The notes: generated by a model not told the origin, from the letters alone. 46,305 nt of DNA from Rodentolepis nana (GCA_900617975.1 UZAE01012325.1:1-46305), one strand, 5' to 3'. Shown: positions 26,862-39,667, counted from the first letter of the stretch. A program made the numbers and translations.

Positions 26862-27037
26862 TTTCGGAATTAATTTTACTTGCCTTTCAAAGTACTAAAA
26901 GTAACAATTAAAACCCCATAATTCAATTTGAAATGACGAATAATCAATATTACTTAATTGCATACAAGAAGCGATGAATTATTTAAAAAAGTAAGTTCAG
27001 TCAAAAAGAAACACAATGAATTGGTGATAAACGTTCC

Positions 27038-29751
27038 TCAGTCAAACAAATCCTTCACCTCATCTTCATACAACTCCACATAGGACTTTGGAAAGCGGCC
27101 GGATTTGCCCTGTTTCGTTGTTCCCCACAGCCATTCGTCGTCGAATTTGCAAATATTCGTTAAACGATCACCCGGTCGAATGGTAATTTCATCATCCAAA
27201 GCTGATAAAAAGAACTTATTATTCCGATAGTTTCATCAAGTTAAAGGTGTGAAGTCTCCTTCTTAAATACCTTTTTCGAATTTGAATACACAAATTCCTA
27301 TGAAATCATAGCGCCCATCGGTGTCAATGTCAAAGTGTTCTGTTGAAGAAGATACAGTTGTTGTGTTGACGTTCATTTCATTTACTTGCGCGCCACACTG
27401 TAAGAAAAAAAGTGTTCGATTGTTTTTTTGTTTCAAACAGTTAGATAGCAGTGGTCGTTAAGTTAACAAGTCAAATGGTAAGGTTTTAAAGTAAATTATT
27501 ACAGATGCTGTAGGAATTGAGCACTCAGTTGTGGAGGATATTGTCTAAAATTAAAAATATAAATATCTTTCAATCTTATATAAAGGCATCAAACTTGTGC
27601 AGATCAATAAAAATGGGGAGGAGGAATACACAAGTCCAAGGTAAACATTACCAACGTCATTTTAATTTACAAAGAACAGCAAACAGAACAAACGATTAAG
27701 CCGTCAGCAATTGCAAGTTTTAGTCTACTTAAGTCAACAAATGCCACAGCTTAAAATTGAGAGCTTAGATTTTTGATAGACATCCCAAAATAGGCTTGTG
27801 TTGACGACAAAGCTACTACTCCTTCTCACGATTTTTAATTATCATTTCATGTGACTCCGCTTACTAACACTCCAGTGCGAATAGCTCTCTCAATCAACTA
27901 ATAATTAAAGGTAAATTTTAAGCCTTTAGGGTACCAATGCAAATATGGTTAATCCGGAAATACTTATCGTAAAGGAGACAAATGTGACAATATATAACTT
28001 TACTGCTATTTAAAAGTAATACAAAGAATTTTAGAGTGTACAACGCCACCAGGGTTGACAAGTGGACACTCAAGCAACCCTGGGCATAATGGAAATGCAC
28101 ATGTGCGATCGATTGCGTATCGATTCCCTCTCCCAGTCACTGAGAGATCAATGCCACACACAGACAAGCTTTAACTGAACTCAATTTCATGGCAATTTGT
28201 ATAGTTACAACTCAACCCACATGATACCTCCCGTGTCCCAGGAAATTTGGGAGTAGCCTGGCTATAGGACCCTTGTTTGCAACTAGATGGGGACTTCAAA
28301 GTGGTTCCAAAAAGTTTAGCCAGGGGCTTATTTGTGTATTACTCGCTTCAGAATATTCAGCTATTTGTAAGTTAAAACACTTTACTTTAGAGTGGGTATG
28401 TAGAAAAGCTGCAAACATTGAGACGCACCGATTTGGAAACATGTACAGAAGTTTTCGACGATCTTTTCAAAGGCACCTAAAAATTAAATGATTGCATTAA
28501 CTAGTGAATTGGACTGTCAACGAAGCAGATAATTCGCTAGCAACCTCTTTGTCATCTTTCTCTTCTCGATAAGCTGGCATGTTTCTCAGTGCGATATCAG
28601 ATCTAAAATCCGGACGTTCATAGTTCGAACCCTAAAACATGACTTGCAAAAGGAGAAGAATGTAATCTAATCAATGAATGTAAAAATGAATGAAACAAAC
28701 CTGTATTGCATCAATCGAGTCGCGGGGCATCGCACGAGCTGCTTCCAATTCTTCCTTAAAATTTACTGATTTATAGGAGGAATTCTAAAATAGGAAAATC
28801 TAATTTTAAAAATTTAACAGTATTTCAATGTTTTAATTATTTTATTATGGTAATCTACCATTTTCTGCGCATAAAGAGCTTTGATTCGTGCGGCCACAAT
28901 GCCCTTAAGAATGTTGTCAGAGTTTGATGGAGTATTCGAATTCACAGAATCCAACTCGTCATCATTTGAAGAATTTTTATTACCTGACTAATTAGGTGAA
29001 TCGAAACAGAAGTAACCAGAAATATACAGTTCTTCTATGGTTGATAGTTAAAATTTAAAAAATAATTGGCACTGTGAGAGCTTAAACTGATGCCACTAAA
29101 CTACCTTATCATAGATTCCAGCAAAGACCTTGCCACTTATATTGGTCCAATTTATATCATTCTTTTCTCGTGCACTTATTCGCAGATGAATGGTCTAAAA
29201 TAGAATATATAACCCAAACGGTTTATAATACTGGCAAACAAAAAGAAATATAAAGAAACTTAGACCAAATAAAAGTAAACAACAACAAACGATAAAATAG
29301 GAAAAGAAATGAATGAGATAATTATAATTGCTAAGTTATTGGGATAAAATTTAAAAGGTTAGCAAACATGTTTACCTTGCATAACTTGGTTATTTGTTCA
29401 CTATTCTTAATATGTTCGATGGTCCTCTTGGAGGATAAAGATCCAAGCTAGCTAGTATTCGTAGAGTCTGTAGTGTACTTACCCAAAGAATATAGACATA
29501 TTTTTGAATTAAAGCCGACGCGTTATAAAGTCTAGCATAACCATATAAAAAATCTGACGGCTTTGCATGATTCGTCATCTCTTCAATATCGTCTCCAGAA
29601 GATTTAACCACAATGGTATTTTTTGATCCAGAATATCCCAGCCACAACCTTTAAATATTCCACTAAGTTAAGCTTACCATGACTTTAAGCCATTTTCAAT
29701 GGCATAAAATGCTTTTTTTATCTGATTTTCATTAGTAGACAAATCTAGCAT
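27038..29751 (-). CDS. Drebrin-like / Abp1-type actin-binding protein (ADF-H + SH3)
   Basis: Nine exons join in frame for 330 residues: 29751-29678, 29648-29483, 29447-29376, 29194-29105, 28987-28859, 28784-28701, 28631-28545, 27397-27271 and 27201-27038. The N-terminal third is an ADF-homology domain (MLDLSTNENQIKKAFYAIEN.., KPSDFLYGYARLYN, KYVYILW, TIHLRISAR). The middle is short and charged (ILKGIVAARIKALYAQKM). The C-terminus is an SH3 domain with GICVFKFEKALDDEITIRPGD, DDEWLWGT and GRFPKSYVELYE. This is the layout of DBNL/Abp1, which links F-actin to dynamin and endocytic proteins; vertebrate DBNL is longer (about 430 aa). The first intron is only 29 nt. The donor at 28544 (GTTGCT) is weak; alternatively the exon could read on to a stop after about 15 more codons, giving a form without SH3. 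Confidence 0.75.
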
Positions 29752-30085
29752 AGTAGAAGCAGGCTTTTAAAATCGCGCCAAACCATATCGTCCTTGAGAA
29801 GAACATTTTAACAAAATCAAATAAACACTAAGCATAGTTATTGGCATAAGGGATTATTGAAAATCCTAAGTTTGCGCAGAAATCATTTTAAATATACTAA
29901 ATTAATTTACCACACTGAATAGTGGCCTTGTCTGGATAAGATCCTGCCCACAACCAGAAACGCCACCCAACACACAAAACGACCGCGACCTCAATCACCA
30001 ATGATTTATTTACAACCAACACACAAACATGGTAATAAACAGTATCTACACAAAGGACTCTGAACAAGAGCTAAAATACATTTAT

Positions 30086-32992
30086 TTAAGTGGAGATAAC
30101 TCCAGTAGATTCATTGGTACTAGTAGAAGCGCCCGACACTCCTGAGAGATCGGTCGAGTTACGATTACCAGAGGACTTTCCCGGAGCAACCCACTTGAGC
30201 TTGTTAGCAGTAGGTATATTAATGGGTGTTGTGTGAACAAATGGACATGTGGCACGATTTAAACAGCTAGGGCCGAACCGACAGAGTGGCATTGAAGAAG
30301 GATGGAAATAGGGACAGGTTCCCGGTGGCATTTTACAATGGGGATAGTAGCGACAGATAATTTTTGGGGTCGGCGGGGTAGAAACTGTATCGGCTAAAAG
30401 GAGAAAAGGAATTTCAACATTATTAGCGAAAAAGAATAAAATAATTGTATGCTGGACGTTTAAAAAATGAAGTATTTACATCAAAAAATAAAACATTGAA
30501 AATCAAAGGACTTTAAGCCGCTAGTGAGTAAGGAATACAATAAAATAGACCTTGACCAAATAACGAAAAAGATAAACATTACCACCTCATTACATTTTAA
30601 ATCATTAGGCCAAAATAGAAAAAAGACTAGACTAAGCCAACAAAATCTATTCACGGTTAAACTGAACTCAATCCTTTATGCTCGTGACCTAATACTAGCA
30701 TCACTTAAGAAGGCATCATCTGCGTAGTTATATATCAATTTTACATAAAATATCAAAAAACAAAACCTAATCTGATGGAGAGGAAGCCTAAATGAGATTA
30801 ATTTGCAATACTTAAAAGAAAACAGTTTGTGACAAAAAGATGTGTACTCAACCTATCTTCACTCAGCTGTGGAGCTGAATGCTTTTAATGGTGTGTAATG
30901 CTTACCTAAATACTAAATGAGCAATTATCTCCAAATTCAGAAACTACTTTAAGGAAACTAAAAGTATGAAAAGAAATGTTTCAAAAGGAAAAAAGTCATA
31001 CCAAATATTGTATAATAAAGAAAAGCTCTGTATTTTTTGCTGACTACAGTCAACAGGTCTTCACAGAGATATTCCACAGGCGATCTGCACGAACATTTCA
31101 AAAAGACGAGAAAAACAGCATACCGAAACTTAAAAGTGGAACAGAAACAATGAGGACAAGTTTTTAAAATAAAAGTGACACAAATATGAATTACCATGCA
31201 AGTTCACACATCATCAATTAGTATTAATATTAATAGCCGTTTGAAAATGTGATCAATCAGTGATAGTGCTCAGCATTATTGCCTTTAGATAGAAAGAAGG
31301 GATCAACCTCAATGAGTTAAACAAATTGAGATCACAAATCGATACAAATGCAAGAGGTTACATAGAATTGAAAATACGATAAAGGGATTACATAAGGTGA
31401 TGAAAACTAACTAAAAATTGAAAATTACCTAACTTCCAGATTATACTCCACTGCCTTTTAAACTTGCTTAACAAAACTCATGTTTGATAGTGCAAAGAAA
31501 TACAAATTTATCAGAAGTCATGATGAATGGGAATGCATTTGTTTACAGCATTAAATCAAGTAGAGTAACGTACTTTGTTTCGAAGGATGAGTGAAGGCAC
31601 AATCGAGGCGAGAACATTGAGAGCCATAGCGACAGGGGGGATGAATGTAGAGACAGCGGGTGCCGTATCTGCAGTTTGGGAACGATTTACAATCCTCTTT
31701 GGGGTGAAAAAATTCACAGTTGTCTTGATTACGACAATTTGGCCAATATTTGCAACGCTGAAGTGTGCTACAAAAAATAACTAAGCAAGCTGATGCTTTA
31801 AAAAAAACAAGACAAAAAATAAATAAGCTCACCTCGGAACGCTATTACGGTCTGCCTTTTTAGCATCTGGCACACTTTCGTCAACAAATTTACCGGATAT
31901 ATCTTCGCTTTCCTCATTTACCATTTTTCTTGCGAGCAAAATAGATCTAGCGTCAAGTATCTCTGCAGAAGTGTCCAAGTTACCATGAGTGACAACCCGG
32001 GGACCTAGACGCGATTTAACACTAGGTTTTAATCCCACCAGGGCTTCGTCATTCATAGTAACTACGAACTTTGTCATTTTCTTTGGGACTTCTGATTCAT
32101 CAGAGTCCAATGAGCTAGTAGTCTGGGAGGGCGTAACAATCTCTTTTCTATAAAGATAGTAAAATATAGCAATAAAAATAAAAAAGATTAGAGGACCTTT
32201 CAATGGCACTCACATGTCCGGCGACATTTTGATTTTTCGCTTAGATGCCAGTCTTTCCTTACTTTGAATCGCATTATTTTTTACATCTTCCATTGCTTGT
32301 TTTAATAACTTTCCACCAACAATTGGTAGATTTGGTTTTACAGAACTATCAAAAGACTTAATAGAACTGGATTTCTTATTTGAAACCTACAATCAATAAA
32401 AAAGGCCATTCAGTCAGGAAAAAAATTTAAACCGATTTACCTTGACAACAGAACGAACCACAGGCGTTTCATCTGATGATCTTCGCGAACCATTATCCTT
32501 CAAGCTTGAAGTAGCCACAACACGTCTTTGTTCTTTCAGTTCAAACTCAGGTTTACTTTCCGCTGCTAATTCATCCCTAAATTCGTCTAAAAATACACAT
32601 AGATATTAACAACACAGCTTACTTTCTTCAGTTTGAAAATTTAAAACATCCTCCTCTAACTGAACATCTAAAGGCGGCTTCCGAGATCTCAAGGGCGAAC
32701 GGGATAACTTCACTCCCGACGTATCTGAGCTTGACGATTTTCTGGATTTATCCTTTTTAACCACGTCCTGTGACTTAGAACTGAGCAAATCGTGAAGCCA
32801 TTCTGTGAAGTGATCTGTATCATCACCCAAGAAGAGCTGTAAATCCTTTTTCATGCTGCTTCTCTTCTTCTTGTTGGCGACCATAACAGTTATGTAATCA
32901 GGGAGTTCCTCATCACCGAATGCATCCAATTCAATTAGCTTATTTTTGATCTGATCCTTAATTTGCGACAGAAACTCCTGATTGTAAGCCAT
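30086..32992 (-). CDS. ZC3H14: ZC3H14/Nab2-type poly(A)-binding CCCH zinc finger protein
   Basis: Six exons give 501 residues in frame: 32992-32623, 32586-32441, 32386-32214, 32147-31833, 31767-31574 and 30393-30086. The N-terminal PWI-like fold is clear (KLIELDAFGDEELPDYITVM, VANKKKRSSMKKDLQLFLGD, HFTEWLHDLL). The middle is Ser/Lys-rich. Five tandem CCCH fingers lie at about 340-356, 361-377, 380-395, 413-430 and 437-453, in two groups (three and two) split by an intron. The family signature after the last finger (TTPINIPTANKLKWVAP) is present. The family binds poly(A) RNA in the nucleus and restrains poly(A) tail length. Finger 4 has the spacing Cx5Cx6Cx3H, one residue longer than usual between its second and third cysteines. 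The ATG at 32992 was chosen because the family homology starts there; a Met four codons upstream is possible. An AATAAA overlaps the stop (30081-30086). Confidence 0.92.
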
Positions 32993-33004
32993 TATGTAGT
33001 ACAA

Positions 33005-36000
33005 AATGTGACGGCGTCAAAGACACCTTTTCTAAAATCGACTCAGCAAATTTGGAGTCATAGCCGATTAAAACAATTGATTTGAATAGTGTGTTAAAAT
33101 GAATATATATCGTAGAAACCACTCATAAATCAAATCAATTTTATCTAATTCGCATTTAGAATTTATGACACTAACCTTGCAATAAAATATGAAACATAAG
33201 CTAGTAAAAATTCATCAACTGGACAAAATTTGTTTTGCTAATGAATTCTTATTTCGGCGTTCTGCCAATCAACGATTCTGTAATCCTAAAAAATATACTT
33301 GGCATCTTGGGAAATTGTGGTTATAGGTCTGAATTAAATTGTCATATTTTCATAATGACATAAACTCATCTATCTCTTTTGCGTATATTTTTTCTGCCCA
33401 TCAAATACCAAGTTAGCCAGTTTATATCACATAGTTGCAAGATTTTACTTTGCATTTTTTCGCATTTATTACAAGACGAAATACACATATGCTTGTAATG
33501 TTTTGTATCTCCTGAGGCGTTTAACTATTCTAAATTTCATACGTATATGCAATAGCTGAAAGTCAAATTTTCTTTCTTGATCTCTGCATACTTTGGTTTA
33601 AAATATTCAGTAGTTGGCCGGTTGACCTCATTTATTTCTGAAATATTAACTTTTGTTAAACAGTTTTCTTGCCAACTTTTCTCTAGTGTTTCCTAAACGT
33701 TGTGCAATATTCTGGCTTTTTACGCACATTATATTAAATAATTTCCAACATACTCCCTTCGGAACTCAAAACCGTCGTAGTAATAGCTCGAAATGGCCTT
33801 GGCATCGCATGTCATTCGTAAACCAGTGCCTACTTCAGTTTAAATGCCGCGTGCAGTTGTGTAGTCTTTCCTAGTTCTCTAAGAAATTTACTTAGTCCTT
33901 TTATGCCCTTGAAGTTTGTGTACTTAGTTACTCCATCTCATGTTTCAAACGGAAATGCAGACGAAGTGACGAACTTTTCTTCATGCCTCGTGCACCATAC
34001 CGATATTCTCTCAATGGCTGCTTTAAGTTATTCCTTTGTATATTCTCAAACTATATCCTTTACTTAAATCATATATAATAGTCTACTTGAATAAGTTGGG
34101 AGCTTTGTGCTAATCAAACGGACATTCTGGACATTTTTGATTTCAGAATGAAGGATTAATTTTGTTAGGAAATGCTCAAATCGATTACATTCTTGGTCTT
34201 AAACTGTAGGTCGTGTCAACTCCTTTATAAATTTGGATAGTGAATGAAAGAGGAGATCAGATTATTGGTGATGAGTAGAACTTAGCGAAACCAATTCGAT
34301 CACAATAGTGCTGCAGTCAACTCGATTTCAAATGATAATCAGTTTCTTCATGCCTGACGCTGATCTCATCAAATTCGAGGACTTGTTGAAAAGCAAGAGA
34401 TGTGAATTCTCGAATGGTAAGTTGACCTAAGTTCGGTTAATGCTTAATAAATATTCAATTAATTCAGGCTTCCGTCATTATTCCTTTCAGTCCTTTTGCG
34501 AAGCATGTGGAAAGTTCATAATTGAAGTGCATTAAAAGTCTTAATAATCCGCTTTTGATAGCAAACTGAACACGTGAGGCCTCTCAGTTGTTCATGTTCA
34601 TGATATATTGCGCATTAGGAAGACCTTTGTTTATTGAAATATTCCAAAGCTAGGACTAATCCATCAAGTATTAGATGGATTTGAATAACTGAATTCAGGG
34701 CTAAATACATTTTTTTGAGGAGCTGTCAACAAACTAAACATTAGAGGTTATTATATGCAGGAGCAGGATTTAAAAAGGGACCTGCGTGGATAAATGACGC
34801 ATGCGAGAGTAAATGTAGTCACGTGATCAATAGTATCTCATCGATCATTTATTAAGGTCCCCCAAAGTGACTAGTTGGGGTAACCTGTTGCCAAGTTCAC
34901 ATACTGAAAGTAAATAGAAGTAGTAGATTTTGAGGATAAAAATCATGTTGCTTTCTTTCCAAAGCTAAAAATTAGTGAACCAATAGCAAATTATCGTGAC
35001 ATTCTTTTCGCTTTCATTTCCCATGTACAATTTCTTCTATACCTAACTAATTAGACACGAGAATATGCTGCAGTTAATGAAGAACGCAGGGATACTTTAT
35101 TTATCACTAAGTTCAATAGGTTTCCAAGAGCTCTATATCTGACGCCTTCCTCGATAACCACCACACAAACCCACCACCAATGATTGCCTTTTCGTTCACT
35201 ACTTAACTAGGAGAAGGAAGCCATAGACTGCGGAATAAAACGGGTTCCCTTTTCTGGATGTTTCATGAGTCTTAAAAGTCGTTGAATAATTACCACTCAT
35301 AAGATATGATTTAGAATGGAATTGAATCATTTGATTTTGTAGTTTTAAGTTGATATTTCAATGTTAATTCAAGTACCGTTTGATTTTCTTACCAATTGGT
35401 GACAAAGTTGCTCCACAAAGGTTTCCGCGAAGTGAATGAATACTTCCCAGAGAGCTTTGATACAAGAAGTGCAAATTTCAGAATAATAATTTATTTGATT
35501 ATCAATGCCTTCATTTAATTTAAAGGAAATTGGAAATTGAGTTTAATACGCAAAACCACGAAGTGTTATGTCAACTAAGCGCGAAGGGAGAAGAAGCGAC
35601 GAAAATGGCGAGAATAAATAGAAATCAAATATTTAAGGCGATAAGATGGAAGAAGAGGAAATGGAATGCAGAAAAATATGACTTCAAGGGAATTAAGCTT
35701 AATAATGAGTGCCAGGGTAACCGGTGAGAATGTGGAGAAATGTTGTTCAGGCATGCATGGCAGAGAATTTTGCAATCAGACCTCTGGCCTGGCCTTGACT
35801 TGGAAGATGCTCGCTTGGCTCTATGGAGACTCTTAAATAAAAGATTTAAAAGCATAAAATTCGTTCAAAGAAATAAAAAGCAATTCATGAATATTAAGCA
35901 AATTTGCCTTGGTTTGGGAGATTGTTGCTCTTCGGTAACGCCGGCCGAAAATTTTGCAGCAATTGATTTAGCCGTATTCGGAGGGTATTTAGGTGCAGAA

Positions 36001-36899
36001 TCTGATTGTGCCGACTAAAAATACCAATGTTACTCAATTAATATCAGTAAAACCTTCCAAATTCAAATTGAAGAAACAAAGCACTGGGCTGTCACATGCA
36101 TCGAGACTCAAAAATACCCATAAATCAAGGGAATAAAGACCTCGCATCAGAAGTCACGTTGTGCCTCATTAGTATTCGTTTTGCTCCCTATTTCAGGCTC
36201 GCAAAAGTTGAGCATAAATTCAGGAACTAAATAACGACTTTCAGAAAAAAAAGAATTTGCTCACCAGCCCGTGGGAATATCAAACTCCCAAATATCCTTA
36301 AAAGTGATAGATCTTTAAGTAAATTCGTGAAAACCAAATGTAATTGGAGAGAGAGACAAAGCCAGCTTAATAGGCATTATTATAAGTATTACTCATTTGG
36401 ACCACATACCTCATCTTATTAAATGAACAAAGGACACTGAATCTTTTCGCTTTCACAACTGTACTGGCAAGCATTTGCATTCACATTCTCCCTGCCTAAT
36501 ATGCTCCAGCCAAGCGACGCCTTAAAGTATCCAATCAGAGTTTTCAGACTTTGAACATCGAAGCCGACTGTACAATCCTATGGATATTAAAGCCAACTTT
36601 GAAAGTGAAATTTAGATCTAATTATAAAACTTCGATTAAGAATCTATCTTCCCTACATAATTGCAATCCCAACCCTTACCTTACCCCAAAAATTAATAAA
36701 AAACTGGACAAGACCTAAATAAAGCTGCTGTTGGCAAGGTATTGCTTAGGCAATATCACCAGAATCCCGACTCCTTTTATTGGGTATAACTCAACAAAAA
36801 TCCCAATTTGGCTACACTTGCCATAAAAGGGCAAGACGAAAGAGAGCATGAGAGCGCGCACGACCAAGGTCGTCTCTTTCTAACCAATCAGAAGAGCAA
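33005..36899. other. Intergenic region, no supported gene
   Basis: The right part has two consecutive plus-strand open frames, 35530-35727 and 35740-36018 (92 codons), with no recognisable motif and no convincing splice sites. The rest is AT-rich. The region should hold the ZC3H14 promoter near 33.0 kb and the 3' flank of the LIM gene near 36.9 kb. Confidence 0.45.
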
Positions 36900-39667
36900 T
36901 CAATGACTGTTCACGCTTACGTCCAAGTGCTCGTGGGCGTAGGAAAACAATGTGTCATACACTTCGCGCTGGTGACTTACATTCGCGGCCGATTGACCGA
37001 TTTTAAGAGCTTCAATGTTGCTCCATTGTTCCACTAGGCGTTTAGCAGATCCCGTAGGCGGGAGAATATCAGCACTTGGTGCCTCTTCCTCAGGCTGCAA
37101 CTCCTAAACAAAAAAAATGAGTAGTAGTAGTAGTGACGACATGATTCAAACATTTTTTTATACCAACCTGACCATTTGATTTGATCTCCTTTTCCTCCAC
37201 AGATCTCGGAGACTCCAACTTCAACTTTTCGTCCTCATGCTTTTCTATGGGCACGTGAATCTCTTCCTCTTTCGCTAAAATAGATTATGCATGCAATTTA
37301 AGCTCTTAAAAAGAAGTATCTTATACCTGTGTGTGCGTCTGTATAAGTGGAATGAGTCATTAAGAATTGTAAAAGGTCAGCAGTTGTTCTAGTTTTCAGA
37401 AATCCTTCCTAGCCAACGACTTAAACCATCTGTCCCGCTAAATCGGGCTTCTTCTCTTTGTTTACCACTGACAATTAGCTGCGTGCGTGCGTGCATTTGC
37501 GCAAAATTGATAAATGGCAATCGAACTTACGGGTCTGCAAAGATGAGGGGTTGTCACAATGGAGCTTGCAGAATGGCTTGCCTTCGATCAGTTGATAGTT
37601 TTCATCTCTGAAAGAGACGTAAGCCGTTAGTCACAGAAATGGCAAGACATCTGAGACTGGGGAGAGGAGAATGACTCATACTTAACAAATTCTAATGGCT
37701 TTGTGACTAGCGCTTGACGCACAAAGAAAAGTCAATAGAGCATCTCGAGGGGCTCCAAATCGCCCTTAATGTAAAAACAAATATCATGAAAAATCGACTG
37801 GGTTAACTTGATTTTTAAACTTAGTACAAGTCGCATTTCGCTTCGTTAAGTTGATCTCATCTAAAGCAAAAACAGTGTTACTTTACATTGTCATGCGCCC
37901 AATTAGCTACTAGAGAAGATTAATATGTTGAAGTACCAAGGCTGAAACAACTGCCTTGTCGGTCTTACGAACGTGAAATAACTTAATCAGGGACCAACTC
38001 CTGAAATTTAGCATATGCAACGCAGACGGACTGTACTCACTAAGGGTGGGGGATGGTAGTCAAAATGGCACTATGCCTGCATGTAATTCTCTCTTTGTTC
38101 AAATTACAGTGTCCTGACATAATTAAAGCTGCTGAGTGATCTATTAGCAAATGAGGTATAGCCGGGTAAAATATCGCGAGTTCCTTGTATTAACAAAGGG
38201 GAGAATTTAGAGGAGAGTTGATGGAAAGTTGTTTTGTGAATCATAAGGACGAAGAAGGAACTAACTTACGAGATGGGGGTGTTGCAGTGAACGCAAAGGA
38301 AGCAATTTACATGAAAATGTAGCGGCGACGGAGAAAAGTCGTTGATTTTATTCTCAGCCAAATTAATTAATTCACCACATTTGAGACACTTCGTACATTT
38401 GTGCTCTTCTTCCTTCTCCAACGCAACCCCTTCAACGGGTTTTGTATCGTCAATCTGGAGAAATTGTACAAAAAGGAACAGAAATTAGTTTATGCAAAAG
38501 AACTCAAATGAAAACTGAACGGCTGATGAGCCCAAATACCAAAAAAACAGCTCTACTCTAAAATTTTAAAGTCCAAAAAATAAAAAAATAGGAAGCCCAT
38601 TTAATACACACTAGACTTGGAATTATGTCACTACAAAAATAAGACCTCAGTCAGTTAAAAGACTAATAATCACAAATAATTTCAGTAAAACGCACACTTT
38701 TCCCTTGAGAAGAAAGCACCACATGTTCAGAGGTTTCCAAAAGGGGAGACTGGGTTTCCATGATAACAGCAGGTGCAGTCTCGTCAATCTGGGAAAAAAA
38801 CAATATTCAGCACTCCGAGCAACTAATAAGACAAGTACATTTGTCTTATGCTTACAATAGCTGAGGAAGCGCCGTTAATTTGTTTAGGTTCTTCATAATC
38901 GCTCTCTTCGGATACACTCAGCTTCTCAGCCTTTTCCTCCGTTGGCTGAGGGAGAAAGTAGATGGGTAAAAAGTAAGTAGATGATGAAGCTTTGAGGTTA
39001 AAGTGAAATTCAAGAAAACAGATCTCTGACTCTAAGGGCTAGACCCATAGCTCATGGAAATATGAATGCTAAGGACTCTGTAAATAAGTGATGACAAATA
39101 AATGAATAAAATAAAATTGCAAAAGGAGGGAGGATATTATATGGGTCAATTTTATAGACAAGGGCTATGATCATTCAAGCAAGAAATAAAAAGGTCAAGC
39201 AGAAAATTTGGCAGGATATGACATTACCATCCCAGATTTGGCAACAGTAAAATGAGGTCAAGCAGAAATAAATATGGCGATCAGAATATTTTAAGCAAAT
39301 TAATAAGGAGCACACAATACCTGATTTATAAAGTGATCTTCCTTTTCATGCTCAACAGGGTTATTAAGTACTGCGTCAAGTTCACAGTTTCTCAGTTCTT
39401 CTTCGCTTGCCATATTCTCAACTATAAATAAAAGCCAATTATGCCATCAATTACAATTTATCAATAAGTAGCGATTGCGTTGAACTCACGTTCATCAGAG
39501 CTAAGCTTCGCCTGGGACAAATTCTCTGAGAAACTGATATGGTGCTGAATTTAGATAAAAGTACACATCAGAGGAAAATGGATTTGCGTTTACTACGAAT
39601 AAAAGAAATATTTTGTCTCTAAAAAACTTACTTGAACGGCAGATATCTCCTCGGCAGATTGTTCCAT
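36900..39667 (-). CDS. Single LIM-domain protein
   Basis: Exons are 39667-39632, 39544-39490, 39421-39321, 38945-38856, 38788-38696, 38454-38270, 37607-37531, 37274-37168 and 37103-36900, giving 315 residues in frame. One LIM domain lies at about 148-204: C148-x2-C151-x21-H173-x2-C176-x2-C179-x2-C182, then C200-x2-H203. The sequences on both sides are Glu/Lys-rich and probably disordered (SEEELRNCELDAVL, EEKAEKLSVSEESDYEEP). The C-terminus has SAKRLVEQWSNIEALKIGQ. LIM domains are protein-binding zinc modules, often on the actin cytoskeleton; an EPLIN- or MICAL-like role is possible but not shown. Exons of 90 and 93 nt are phase 0-0 and so can be skipped in frame. The donor of the 93-nt exon (GTGCGT) is weak. 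The ATG at 39667 directly follows an acceptor-like TTTATTTAG. Confidence 0.78.
37327..37338 (-). other. Possible 12-nt microexon of the LIM gene
   Basis: The minus strand reads CTTATACAG, then ACGCACACACAG, then GTATAAGATAC: a 12-nt segment bounded by a proper acceptor and donor. It lies between exons 37531-37607 (ending in phase 1) and 37168-37274. Including it adds four residues (HAHT) and keeps the frame; skipping it is also in frame. Confidence 0.4.

Noticed and set aside
35530..36018. Two adjacent plus-strand open frames that might be exons of one gene.
   Set aside because: They show no consensus splice pair linking them and no recognisable domain.
38521..38550. 'ctgatgagcccaaata' resembles the core and stem II of schistosome-type hammerhead ribozymes.
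   Set aside because: The matching 'GACGAAAC' half of the core and a third stem are absent downstream, so the match is probably chance.
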